A stretch of 64,000 nucleotides of DNA from positions 62,001 to 126,000 of the forward strand of contig CAIYQZ010000061.1 in assembly GCA_903928495.1 (NCBI GenBank), given 5' to 3'. The position numbers and the translations under genes were made by a program. This stretch comes from an uncultured bacterium (lineage in GTDB: Bacteria > Pseudomonadota > Gammaproteobacteria > Burkholderiales > Burkholderiaceae_C). The notes under the pieces are model-generated. The model did not search any database. It saw only the letters and a program-made list of their open reading frames with translations, and was not told where the DNA came from. Below, one piece after another: positions 1 through 9,199 of the stretch (its first letter is position 1; the number at the start of each line of letters is the position of its first letter).

Positions 1-1
1 G

Positions 2-283
2 GCTTTTTGTGGCGACTGCAACCGCGCCCGCCTGAGCACCGAGGGCAAGGTGTACCTGTGCCTGTTTGCCAGCCAGGGGCACGATTTGCGGGGCTTCATC
101 CGTGGCACCCCAGGTGCAGACGGCAGCCTGGGGCACCCCGCCAGCGACGACGAGTTGGCCAGTGCCATTGGGGCCATCTGGCAAGGCCGCACCGACCGCT
201 ACTCTCAACTGCGCGCCAGCCTGCCACCGGACGAGGCGCAAAAAAGCGGCCGCCGGGTGGAGATGAGCTATATCGGCGGCTGA
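2..283 (+). CDS. moaA: GTP 3',8-cyclase MoaA, C-terminal part
   Basis: Only the last 93 codons are present; the 5' end lies before the window. MoaA is the radical SAM enzyme that starts molybdenum cofactor synthesis by converting GTP to 3',8-cyclo-7,8-dihydro-GTP. The visible part carries the second iron-sulfur cluster motif, CGDC followed by 13 residues and another Cys (KVYLCLF). It ends in MSYIGG, the conserved di-glycine tail needed for activity in known MoaA proteins. mobA begins 20 bases downstream and moeA follows, so this is the end of a cofactor operon. Confidence 0.93.
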   Translation, partial: AFCGDCNRARLSTEGKVYLCLFASQGHDLRGFIRGTPGADGSLGHPASDDELASAIGAIWQGRTDRYSQLRASLPPDEAQKSGRRVEMSYIGG

Positions 284-303
284 CCCTGAACACCATCCCC
301 CAC

Positions 304-936
304 ATGACACACACACCCATTCTCCCCGGCGACATCACCGGCCTGGTGCTGGCCGGTGGCCGTGGCACCCGCATGGGCGGCACCGACAAGGGGCTGCAAA
401 ACTTCCACGGCACACCCATGGCGTTGCACACCCTGCTGCGGCTGCAAATGCAGCAAGGTGGCTGGATCAGCGACACACTGGTCAACGCCAACCGCCACCT
501 GGCGGCTTACGAAGCCTTTGGCGCCCCCGTGTGGCCCGACACCTTGCCCGACTACGCCGGTCCCCTGGCCGGTTTCATGACCGGGCTGGAACACGCCGAA
601 ACCCCATGGCTGTTGACCGTGCCCTGCGACACACCCCGCTTCCCGCTGGACCTGGCCGAGCGCCTGGCCCAGGCCGCCAACCGCGAAGGGGCAGACATTG
701 CCATGGTGGCAGCGCCCGAAGAAGACGGCAGCGTGCGCAGTCAACCTGTGTTTTGCCTGCTGCGCGTGTCTCTGCTGGAAAGCCTCGTCAAGTTCACCCA
801 AGAGGGCGGCCGCAAGATCGACCGCTGGACTGGCCAACACCACACCGTGCTGGTGCCATTCGATGTGCCCGGCGACGACCGCCGCGCCTTTTTCAACGCC
901 AACACCCTGGCGGACCTGCAAGCGCTGGAAGCCTGA
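304..936 (+). CDS. mobA: Molybdenum cofactor guanylyltransferase MobA
   Basis: The protein has 210 residues, normal for the family. MobA attaches GMP from GTP to molybdopterin to form the MGD cofactor in the cytoplasm. The N-terminal nucleotide-binding signature [16 protein letters not shown] is near residues 14-29, and a typical metal-binding region [10 protein letters not shown] follows in the middle. The ATG at 304 was chosen because the open frame extends upstream into moaA without homology and this ATG places the signature correctly. moeA starts 26 bases after the stop. Confidence 0.93.
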   Translation: MTHTPILPGDITGLVLAGGRGTRMGGTDKGLQNFHGTPMALHTLLRLQMQQGGWISDTLVNANRHLAAYEAFGAPVWPDTLPDYAGPLAGFMTGLEHAETPWLLTVPCDTPRFPLDLAERLAQAANREGADIAMVAAPEEDGSVRSQPVFCLLRVSLLESLVKFTQEGGRKIDRWTGQHHTVLVPFDVPGDDRRAFFNANTLADLQALEA

Positions 937-962
937 ACGGCCAAGCGCCGCCCTGTGTCACC

Positions 963-2315
963 ATGAAATCCTTCGAACAGATTGCGGCGGAGCTGCAAGG
1001 CTACGACCCGCAGGCGCTGAGCGCCGATGCCGTGAACAGCTTTCTGGCCCAGATGGTGGAGCCCGTGCAACGCACCGAGGTGCTGCCGCTGTTCGAGGCC
1101 TTCGAGCGCGTGCTTGCCACCGATGTGGTGTCCCCCGTCAGCGTGCCGCCGCATGACAACTCGGCCATGGACGGCTATGTATTCGACGGCGCCCAACTGC
1201 AACCCGACCAGCCGCTGACGCTGCAACCCGTGGGCGGCACCGCCTTTGCGGGCAAAGCCTGGCAAGGCGAAGTGGGCAAAGGCCAGTGCGTGAAGATCAT
1301 GACCGGGGCCATCATGCCTGCCGGCCTGAACACCGTGGTGCCGCAAGAACTGGTGCAAACCACTGCCGGTGGGACCATCACCATTGCCCCTGGCCTGCTG
1401 GCACTGGGCGACAACCGCCGCTTCATGGGTGAAGATCTGATGCAGGGCCACCCCGCCCTGCGCCAGGGCCAGCGCCTCACACCCGCCGCACTGGGCCTGG
1501 TGGCCAGCCTGGGGTTGCCCACAGTCACGGTGTACCGCCGCCTGCGAGTGGCCTACTTTTCCACCGGCGATGAAATCTTGAGCTTGGGCGACGCCCCACG
1601 CGAAGGCGCGGTGTTCGACAGCAACCGCTACACCGTGTTCGGCTTGCTCAAACGCCTGGGCTGCGAGGTACTGGACCTGGGCGTGGTGGGCGATGACCCA
1701 GCGCAACTGGAAGCCACCTTTCGACGTGCGGCCAACGAAGCAGACGCGATCATCACCAGCGGCGGGGTGAGCGTGGGCGAGGCCGACCACACCAAGTCCA
1801 TGATGAAGAAACTGGCCGGTGACGACCCGGCCAGTGGCGGTGGCGTGGCCTTCTGGCGCATTGCGATGCGCCCCGGCAGGCCCATGGCAGTCGGACGCAT
1901 ACCAAAAACAGGCCCTACCGCTTCACTGTCCGAACAAGTCAGCTATCAAAATGAATTGAAGACTGCCGTACTGTTCGGTCTGCCTGGGAACCCGGTGGCC
2001 GTGATGGTCACCTTCCTGGCGTTTGTGCGCCCTGCCCTGCAACGCATGATGGGCTGCAACGCACCGCCCCCCGTGCTGCTGAAAGCCCGCAGCACCCAGA
2101 CACTGCGCAAAAAGCCTGGCCGCACCGAGTATCAGCGCGGCAGCGTCACCACCCGCCCCGACGGCAGCCTGTGGGTGGACGTGGCAGGCAACCAGGGCTC
2201 AGGCGTTTTGCGATCGATGGTCGAGGCGAATGGCCTGATCGTGTTGCACCACCACCAAAACAGCGTGGCAGAGGGTGACGAAGTCGACGTGATGGTTTTT
2301 GACGGAGTGGTCTGA
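963..2315 (+). CDS. moeA: Molybdopterin molybdenumtransferase MoeA
   Basis: MoeA inserts molybdate into adenylylated molybdopterin. The 450-residue protein is somewhat longer than usual, about 400-420. Family motifs are clear: SVPPHDNSAMDGY near residue 60, KIMTGAIMPAG, ITSGGVSVGEADHTK and FGLPGNPVAVMV (residues 338-344 are FGLPGNP). Just before that last motif, residues about 313-335 form a polar stretch that homologs I know of do not have. It is encoded by one copy of the dispersed AT-rich repeat (1904-1956). The reading frame stays open through it, so the enzyme is probably functional with an enlarged loop. It is co-directional with mobA. Confidence 0.92.
   Translation: MKSFEQIAAELQGYDPQALSADAVNSFLAQMVEPVQRTEVLPLFEAFERVLATDVVSPVSVPPHDNSAMDGYVFDGAQLQPDQPLTLQPVGGTAFAGKAWQGEVGKGQCVKIMTGAIMPAGLNTVVPQELVQTTAGGTITIAPGLLALGDNRRFMGEDLMQGHPALRQGQRLTPAALGLVASLGLPTVTVYRRLRVAYFSTGDEILSLGDAPREGAVFDSNRYTVFGLLKRLGCEVLDLGVVGDDPAQLEATFRRAANEADAIITSGGVSVGEADHTKSMMKKLAGDDPASGGGVAFWRIAMRPGRPMAVGRIPKTGPTASLSEQVSYQNELKTAVLFGLPGNPVAVMVTFLAFVRPALQRMMGCNAPPPVLLKARSTQTLRKKPGRTEYQRGSVTTRPDGSLWVDVAGNQGSGVLRSMVEANGLIVLHHHQNSVAEGDEVDVMVFDGVV
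1904..1956 (+). repeat. Dispersed AT-rich repeat, copy 1 (inside moeA)
   Basis: One of eight copies in this window. It has AAAACAGGCCCTACCGCTT, then 18 bases, then GCTATCAAAATG. It lies in the sense direction of moeA, keeps the frame, and encodes about 18 residues just before the conserved FGLPGNP motif. The AT-rich composition stands out from the GC-rich gene around it. Confidence 0.8.
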
Positions 2316-2345
2316 CAGAATGGGGAACCCCAACCGGGTGCCCCC

Positions 2346-4240
2346 ATGACCAGTCCCGATACCGCAACAGCAGACCCCACCGGCCCTTTGAGCTCGGCAG
2401 GCCTCTCGCATTGGCGGGAGGAACTCATCAACCGGGCCACCGGTGTGGCCATGCCGCTGGGCACTGTTCTGGTGGCAATGGGCACCGTCGTCGCCTACAT
2501 CAAAAACGACTTGGCCATGGGCCTGACCAATCTGTTGGGCTTGGCTGCGCTCTTTGCCATCCATCGCTTGCGCAGCCTGTCGCCACAGGCGCGCGGCGGC
2601 CTGCTGGTGGTGATCATGGTTGGCGTGGGCATGTCGTTCCTGTTGAACCGGGTGGGTGCCTTCGGCCTCGTATGGCTGTCAGCGGCGCCCATGATGACGG
2701 CCTTGCTGCTCGGTCGGCATGTTGCCACCGGGGTGGTGGCTGCCATCACTGTTGGCGTGTTTGGGTTGGGTTACGCGCTGGACTGCCACTCGCGCCGATA
2801 CCGTTGCGGCAGCAGCCTGAGTTGAAGTGGGGGCTCCTAGCACTGAATTTTTTCACGGTCAATGCAATCGTCGGACTGTCTGCAGCTGTGCTGCTGCGCC
2901 GCCTTGACGACGCCGTACAACATGCCCAACAGGCCCAGCTTGTGCTCAAACAACAAGCTGAGCTCGACCACCTCACCGGTCTGCCCAATCGCCGCGTGTT
3001 GATGCAGCAAACCCGTGAAGCATTGGACGCCGCGCAAGTGGGGGCTGACAGGTCGGCCCTCATGTTCATAGATCTCGACAATTTCAAGGACATCAACGAC
3101 AACCATGGCCATCTGGCGGGTGACCGCATGCTGAAGCAGGTGGCACAACGCATGGCCGCACAGGTGACCGCGCCATCGTTGGTCACCCGCACCGGAGGCG
3201 ACGAGTTTGTGGTGCTCCAGCGTGGGCTGGCACCTTCACCGCGCGAGGCAACCGGACAAGCCCAATTCCTCGCAGAGCGTCTGCGCGGCGCCATGATGCA
3301 GCCATTCGACGTAACAGGCGGTACCCATCAGGCACACATCAGCATTGGTGTCACGTTGCTGGGGCAACCGGGCCAAACCCCTGACGACGTGCTGCGAGAG
3401 GCCGACACCGCCCTCTACCGAGCCAAAGCGCAGGGCCGTAACCGTGTGGTGTTTTTCGAGCCCAGCATGCAAACGGAGTTGCGTGAGCGCTTGCAGCTGG
3501 AAACCGATCTGCAGGCAGCTGTGGCACTGGGCCAACTCGGCGTCGCAGTGCAATCGCAGGTCAATGCCCAGGGGCGGGTTGTGGGAGCAGAGATGCTCAT
3601 GCGTTGGGTTCACCCGCAGCAGGGAGCCATCCCACCAGGGCAGTTCATCCCCGTTGCAGAAGAAACGGGACTGATCGTGCCCATGGGTGAATGGATGCTG
3701 GAGCAGGCCTGCCAGTTGGCGTTGCAACTGGAAGCCCGTGGGTCAGACATTCCACTCTCGGTCAACATCAGTGCCCGGCAGTTTCGCCACGCAGGCTTCG
3801 AGGCACGCCTGCTGTCCATTCTGGAAGCAAATGGTGTGGAGCCCCGAAGGTTGGTGTTGGAAGTGACAGAGAGCCTGCTGATTGCCGACCTGGAAGCCAC
3901 CGTGGCCAGCATGAACCGCCTGGCAAGCCTGGGGTTCGAGTTTTCGGTGGATGACTTTGGCACAGGGTATTCAAGCCTCGCTTACCTCAAGCGCCTGCCA
4001 CTGCACGAGCTGAAAATCGATCGCAGCTTTGTCGACGGCCTCCCCGGCGATGCGAACGACGCAGCGCTGGTCACATTGATTCTGAGCATGTCCACATCAC
4101 TCAAACTGCGCGTGGTGGCCGAGGGTGTTGAAACTCGCGAACAGGCCGCGTTCTTGCAGGCACACCAATGCCATGCCATGCAGGGCTTTTTGTACTCCCG
4201 CCCCCTGTCTCCCACCGATTGGCTCAACACTCTCGGTTGA
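2346..4240 (+). pseudogene. GGDEF/EAL c-di-GMP protein, frameshifted
   Basis: The first frame (2346-2825) encodes an N-terminal membrane region with about five hydrophobic segments. The frame one base back, from about 2783 to 4240, carries the last membrane segment, a GGDEF domain (TGGDEFVVL) and an EAL domain (EMLMRW in place of the usual EALLRW, then DDFGTGYSSLAYL and VVAEGVET). Protein sequence runs naturally from the first frame into the second near 2781-2786, so one base seems lost or two gained. No slippery sequence is visible there. The inhibitory RxxD site before GGDEF is absent. The gene is either inactivated, makes a separate cytoplasmic part from an internal start, or carries an assembly error. 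Confidence 0.8.
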
Positions 4241-4388
4241 GAACGAGCCTGTTGCGTGGCAGATACCGCCACATGTGTGTGACCCAAGTCCAGTTTGGCG
4301 CGGTTCGAAGCCCCACTGCACCGGTCAAGCGGGTTGCCACGGCAGAGCTTGCATACAGTCGGGTTTTCAACTCTCACCGGAGAAACAC

Positions 4389-4832
4389 ATGGGATTGCTG
4401 GATTCATTGATGGGGGCAGCCGGTCAGGCCGCCATGGGCGCGTTGCAGGGCCAGGGCGGCACCGGCCAACCCGATGCCATGGGAATGGTCAACGACCTGT
4501 TGCAACAATCCGGCGGTTTGTCGGGTTTGCTGGACAAGTTCCAGTCCAACGGCTTGGGCGAAGCCGCACAGTCATGGGTGGGCACGGGTGCCAATCTGCC
4601 CGTGTCGGGCGACCAGGTATCGCAAGCCCTGGGCGGCGACGCGCTGTCGGGCCTGGCGGCCAAGTTCGGCGGCAGCTCTCCTGAGTTGGCGCAACTGGTG
4701 GCACAGTTTCTGCCCATGGTCATCGACAAACTCACGCCCAATGGACAACTGCCCGCCGACAACGGTGCAGGTGGTCTGGGAAGCCTGGGTGACCTGGCCG
4801 GTTTGGCCAGCCAGTTCCTGAACCGGCGCTGA
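4389..4832 (+). CDS. YidB-family protein (DUF937)
   Basis: This is a 147-residue protein of unknown function, rich in Gly, Leu and Gln. The N-terminus MGLLDSLMGAAGQ, the repeated LLDKFQSNGLGEAAQSWVG pattern and the stretch PVSGDQVSQALG are typical of the YidB/DUF937 family. No signal peptide is evident. The ATG at 4389 was chosen because a GGAG ribosome site lies about 7 bases upstream; the frame is open further upstream but without family similarity. It stands alone, with 148 bases before it and 123 after. Confidence 0.85.
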   Translation: MGLLDSLMGAAGQAAMGALQGQGGTGQPDAMGMVNDLLQQSGGLSGLLDKFQSNGLGEAAQSWVGTGANLPVSGDQVSQALGGDALSGLAAKFGGSSPELAQLVAQFLPMVIDKLTPNGQLPADNGAGGLGSLGDLAGLASQFLNRR

Positions 4833-4955
4833 TACGCGTCCGAGCACAACGTTCCATTCAGTGCAGCGGGTCAGACCAGGCTGCGGGACGGAGGTGCTGA
4901 CGTTGTGCCAGACCGAAATGGCAAATGCGCAACCGTGACAGTCAGGGAGTGATCG

Positions 4956-6074
4956 ATGAACAACTTTGAAGACTATTTATTGGCCCTGTTGGGCAAGGTG
5001 GCCGAGTGGAAAGCCTCGGACCTGTACCTGACCACTGGTGCAGCACCGTCGGTGCGGGTCCAGGGCGTGTACCACCGACTGGGCGAACGAAAGCTGCAGG
5101 CAGGGCAAACGCGTGGTCTGGCTTACCAGATGATCTCGGCCGACCAGATTGCAACCTTCGAGCGGGAGAAAGAACTGAATTTCGCCTATTGGGCGAAAGA
5201 GGTCGGACGTTTTCGCATCAGCCTGTACCAGCAGCGGGGCGAGGTGGCCATCGTTGCCCGGTTCATCACTGCCGAAGTACCACGACTGAACCAATTGGGC
5301 CTACCCAAAAGCATCGAAGCCTTCAGCTTGTTGCAGCGGGGGCTGGTGCTGGTGGTAGGGGCAACAGGCTCTGGCAAAAGCACGACGTTGGCGGCCATGG
5401 TGGACCACCGGGCACGCATCAAGACGGGGCACATCCTGATGCTGGAAGACCCCATCGAGTACCTGATGACGCACCGCAAGTCCACCATCGACCAGCGGGA
5501 AATCGGGGTAGACACCCTCAGTTATGCGCACGGGCTCCACAGCGCCATGAGGCAGGCCCCAGACATGATCGTGCTCGGTGAAATCAGGGATGCAGAGACG
5601 ATGCGGCTCGCGTTGGCCTATGCAGAGACAGGCCATGTGTGTCTGGCCACGCTGCACGCCAACAACGCCAACCAAGCGGTCAAACGGGTGGTCAACTTTT
5701 TCCCCGACTCGGCACACCCGCAAGTCCTGCAGGACCTCGCACTGAATCTGGCGGGCGTTGTGTCGCAGCGACTGCTGCCAGGCTTGAATGACCGTCAGGT
5801 GTTGGCAACAGAGGTGATGACCCAATCGGGTCTGGTGTCTGACCTGATTGCCAAAGGTGCCATCAACGAACTCAAGGCCGCCATGGGACGCGGCGATGCT
5901 GCAGGCATGCAGACGTTCGACCAGTGCCTGATGCAACTGGTACAACAAAACCTTCTGAGCGCCGACGTCGCTCTGGACAACGCCGACTCTCGCACCGATT
6001 TTGGGCTGAAGCTGCGGTTGGCCAAAGGCGCAGAAACACGGTCCACAGAGCCAGCGTCACCCCGCCTGTCTTGA
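4956..6074 (+). CDS. pilU: PilU-like type IV pilus retraction ATPase
   Basis: This 372-residue hexameric ATPase of the PilT/PilU group would power pilus retraction at the inner membrane. Visible motifs are Walker A GATGSGKST at 135-143, the Asp box LMLEDPIEY near 161-169, Walker B MIVLGEIRD at 204-212 and the His box CLATLHANN at 229-237. The start WKASDLYLTTG and the long C-terminal tail fit PilU better than PilT. The usual partner pilT is not adjacent. A conventional ATG follows AGGGA. The gene is convergent with the RND efflux gene. Confidence 0.85.
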   Translation: MNNFEDYLLALLGKVAEWKASDLYLTTGAAPSVRVQGVYHRLGERKLQAGQTRGLAYQMISADQIATFEREKELNFAYWAKEVGRFRISLYQQRGEVAIVARFITAEVPRLNQLGLPKSIEAFSLLQRGLVLVVGATGSGKSTTLAAMVDHRARIKTGHILMLEDPIEYLMTHRKSTIDQREIGVDTLSYAHGLHSAMRQAPDMIVLGEIRDAETMRLALAYAETGHVCLATLHANNANQAVKRVVNFFPDSAHPQVLQDLALNLAGVVSQRLLPGLNDRQVLATEVMTQSGLVSDLIAKGAINELKAAMGRGDAAGMQTFDQCLMQLVQQNLLSADVALDNADSRTDFGLKLRLAKGAETRSTEPASPRLS

Positions 6075-6100
6075 GGTAGCGCCCCACTCAGCGGCGCTGC

Positions 6101-9100
6101 TCAGGCGCTTTTCAAAGGCGAAGGTATCTGCTCGTCGCCCGCAGTACCGTGTATGGCAGGTGGCTTGTGTGTGCGGGCCAGCAACGTGTACACCGTGGGC
6201 ACCACGAAAATCGTCAACAGCGTGCCCAGACTCATACCGCCCACGATCACCCAGCCAATTTGCTGTCGGCTCTCGGCGCCTGCCCCAGTGGCAAGGGCCA
6301 GCGGAACTGCGCCCAGCACCATGGCACCCGTGGTCATCAAAATGGGGCGCAAACGCAATGCGGCTGAGGCAGTAACGGCCTCAAACTTGGTTTTGCCTTG
6401 TTCCTGAAGCTGGTTCGCAAACTCGACAATCAAAATGCCGTGTTTGGTGATCAGGCCCACCAAAGTAATGAGCCCGATCTGGCTGTACACGTTAAGGGTT
6501 CCCCCGGTGAATTTCAGCGCCAGCAAGGCTCCAAGCATCGACAGTGGCACGCTGAGCATGATGATGAAAGGGTCCACAAAACTCTCGAACTGTGCGGCCA
6601 GCACCAGGTAAATGAACAGCAAGGCCAGCACAAACACCACGGCAAGCGACCCGGACGAGCTGCGGAACTCACGGCTCTGGCCATTGAGATCAGTGGTGTA
6701 GCCCGGGGGCAGCAGTTTGGCCGCTGTGTCATCCATGAAGGTGAGCGCCTCACCCAGCGCGTAGTCGGCCGACAGGTTGGCCGTGATGGAGGCCGAGCGC
6801 CGCTGGCCAAAGTGGTTGAGATCGCGCGGAACCACCACTTCACGGGTTTTGACGAGTGAGGCCAGGGGAATCATGGTGTCGTTTTTGCCGCGCACAAACA
6901 GTTTGTCAATGTCTTCGGGTGTGCTGCGTTGCGAGCTTTCGGTCTGCACCACCACGTCGTATTGCTCACCGTCTTTCTTGTACCGCGTCACCACCCTGCC
7001 GCCCAGCATGGTCTGTACGGTGCGGGCAATGGCTTCCACGCTGACCCCCATGTCGGCAGCGCGTTCACGGTCCACATCCATGCGGATTTCGGGCTTGTTG
7101 AGGCGCAGGTCGGTGTCCACCTGCACAAATCCCGGGTTTTTGGCCATTTCGTCCTGAAACTGGCGCACCACACGGGACAGGTTTTCGTAGCTGTCGGACG
7201 TGATGATCAGATAGTTGATGGGCCGCTCCCTGAACCCCTGGCCCAGCGAGGGCGGTGTGATGGGGAACGCACTCACCCCCGGCAAACCAGCCACCCGGGG
7301 CGTGATTTCACGGGCAAGTTGCATGGTTGTTTTTTCCCGTTCTTCCCAAGGCTTGGCGCGTAAAAACACGTTGGCTTGGGCCACCGTCGGGTTCCCCACA
7401 ATGCTGAAGATGCGGTCGAACTCAGGGTAGTCCTGCCCAATGCGTTCAATTGCCTGGGCGTACTTCCGCGTGTAGTCCATGGTCGCACCGTCAGGGCCGT
7501 TGATGCTGGTCAGGATCACGCCGCGGTCTTCGATCGGAGCCAGCTCCTGTTTGGTGGTTTTGATCAGCGCCCAGGTGCCCACAGCACTCCCCAGCATGAC
7601 CAGCAACACCAGCCAGCGAGCCCTCAACGAGACTGCGAGCAAGCGACTGTACCCGGTGGTGATGCCATTGAGCACCCGTTCCATGCCCCGGTCAAACCAG
7701 CCGGGGTTTGGGTTGTGACGCAGCAGCTTGCTGCTCATCATCGGTGACAGGGTCAGCGCCACAAAGCCCGACACCACGACAGCGCCGGCCAATGCGAGCG
7801 CAAACTCAGCAAACAGGCGGCCCGTGCGCCCGGGCGTGAAGGCCAGAGGGGCATAGACCGCAGCCAGTGTCAGCGTCATGGCCACCACTGCAAACCCGAT
7901 TTCTTTGCCGCCCTGTATGGCTGCTTTCACGGGCTCCATGCCATCTTCAATGTGCCGGTAGATGTTCTCCAGCACCACGATGGCATCGTCCACCACCAGG
8001 CCAATGGCCAGCACCAACGCCAGCAGCGTGAGGGTGTTGATGGAAAAGCCGAACAGTGCCATCAGCGCAAACGTGCCAATCAGGCTCACGGGGATGGTCA
8101 CCAGCGGGATGAGCGAGGCACGCAATGACCGCAGGAAGACGAATATCACCAGCGCCACCAGCACCACGGCCTCAGCAATGGTGCTGTATACCGCTTTGAT
8201 GGAGCGGTCAATGAACACCGAGTTGTCGTTGGCCACGTCCACGCTGATGCCGGGCGGCAAGTCGGCACGCACTTTGTCAAGGCGCTCGCGCACACCGGCA
8301 GACAACACAAGCGGGTTGGCTGTGGCCTGCCGGATCACGCCCAGTGAAATGGCATCTCGCCCGTTCAGGCGGACCGAGGTGCGCTCGTCCTGCGGGCCCT
8401 CCTTGACCCGCGCCACATCAGCCAAGCGGATGGGCAGTCCGTTGACCGTTTTGAGCGTCATCTGACCAAACTCGGCGGCGCGCTGAAGATCGGTGGCGGC
8501 CGTCACGTTGAACTCGCGTTGCCCACTTTCAATGCGCCCGGCGGGCACCTCCAGGTTGTTGCGGCGCAAGGCGTCTTCAACGTCCTGTACCGTCAGACGA
8601 TAGGCAGCCAGGCGGTCGGGGTCGAGCCAGATGCGCATGCTGTATTTGCGTTCGCCATAGACGCGCACATCGGCAGCGCCAGGGGCGGTCTGCAGCACCG
8701 GCTTGGCCAGGCGGTTGGCAAAGTCGGATAACTGCAACGCATCGTGGGTATCGGAACTCAGCGCCAGCCAAATCACGGGGAAGGCATCTGCTTCCACCTT
8801 GGCAATGACTGGTTCGTCGATTTCCTGGGGAAGCTTTTGCCGCACACGGCTGACCTTGTCCCGCACGTCGGCGGCAGCTGAGTCGGGGTCGCGCTCGAGC
8901 TTGAATTTCACGGTGATCTGGCTCTGCTCCTGGCGGCTGACGGAGGTGATGACATCGACCCCCTCAATGCCTGCAACGGAGTCTTCAATGATCTTGGTCA
9001 ACTGAGACTCCACCACCTCACTGGATGCACCGGCGAGCCGGGTGGTGACAGTGACAATTGGCTCGTCAATCTTGGGGTACTCTCGAACGCTGAGCCCCTG

Positions 9101-9187
9101 GAAAGAAACCCACCCAACCAGCACCACCAGCAGCGACAGCACGGTGGCAAACACCGGTCGGCGCACGGAGATTTCGGGCAATTGCAT
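6101..9187 (-). CDS. RND-family efflux pump, inner-membrane permease
   Basis: The length of 1028 residues is typical of HAE1-type RND transporters, which export drugs or other hydrophobic compounds using the proton gradient. The N-terminus ISVRRPVFATVLSLLVVLVG is the first membrane helix, and the long periplasmic loops and two sets of six helices expected for the family can be followed. In helix 4 the segment LALVLAIGLVVDDAIVVLEN carries the paired Asp residues used in proton relay. The adaptor gene lies 12 bases upstream on the same strand, so the two form an operon. No TolC-like outer-membrane gene is next to them. The substrate cannot be told from sequence. Confidence 0.92.
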   Translation of the reverse strand: MQLPEISVRRPVFATVLSLLVVLVGWVSFQGLSVREYPKIDEPIVTVTTRLAGASSEVVESQLTKIIEDSVAGIEGVDVITSVSRQEQSQITVKFKLERDPDSAAADVRDKVSRVRQKLPQEIDEPVIAKVEADAFPVIWLALSSDTHDALQLSDFANRLAKPVLQTAPGAADVRVYGERKYSMRIWLDPDRLAAYRLTVQDVEDALRRNNLEVPAGRIESGQREFNVTAATDLQRAAEFGQMTLKTVNGLPIRLADVARVKEGPQDERTSVRLNGRDAISLGVIRQATANPLVLSAGVRERLDKVRADLPPGISVDVANDNSVFIDRSIKAVYSTIAEAVVLVALVIFVFLRSLRASLIPLVTIPVSLIGTFALMALFGFSINTLTLLALVLAIGLVVDDAIVVLENIYRHIEDGMEPVKAAIQGGKEIGFAVVAMTLTLAAVYAPLAFTPGRTGRLFAEFALALAGAVVVSGFVALTLSPMMSSKLLRHNPNPGWFDRGMERVLNGITTGYSRLLAVSLRARWLVLLVMLGSAVGTWALIKTTKQELAPIEDRGVILTSINGPDGATMDYTRKYAQAIERIGQDYPEFDRIFSIVGNPTVAQANVFLRAKPWEEREKTTMQLAREITPRVAGLPGVSAFPITPPSLGQGFRERPINYLIITSDSYENLSRVVRQFQDEMAKNPGFVQVDTDLRLNKPEIRMDVDRERAADMGVSVEAIARTVQTMLGGRVVTRYKKDGEQYDVVVQTESSQRSTPEDIDKLFVRGKNDTMIPLASLVKTREVVVPRDLNHFGQRRSASITANLSADYALGEALTFMDDTAAKLLPPGYTTDLNGQSREFRSSSGSLAVVFVLALLFIYLVLAAQFESFVDPFIIMLSVPLSMLGALLALKFTGGTLNVYSQIGLITLVGLITKHGILIVEFANQLQEQGKTKFEAVTASAALRLRPILMTTGAMVLGAVPLALATGAGAESRQQIGWVIVGGMSLGTLLTIFVVPTVYTLLARTHKPPAIHGTAGDEQIPSPLKSA

Positions 9188-9199
9188 GGACTGTCTCCT

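Noticed and set aside
2760-2830. Programmed frameshift in the GGDEF/EAL gene
   Set aside because: No slippery heptamer, stimulatory stem or internal ribosome site is seen, so mutation or error is more likely.
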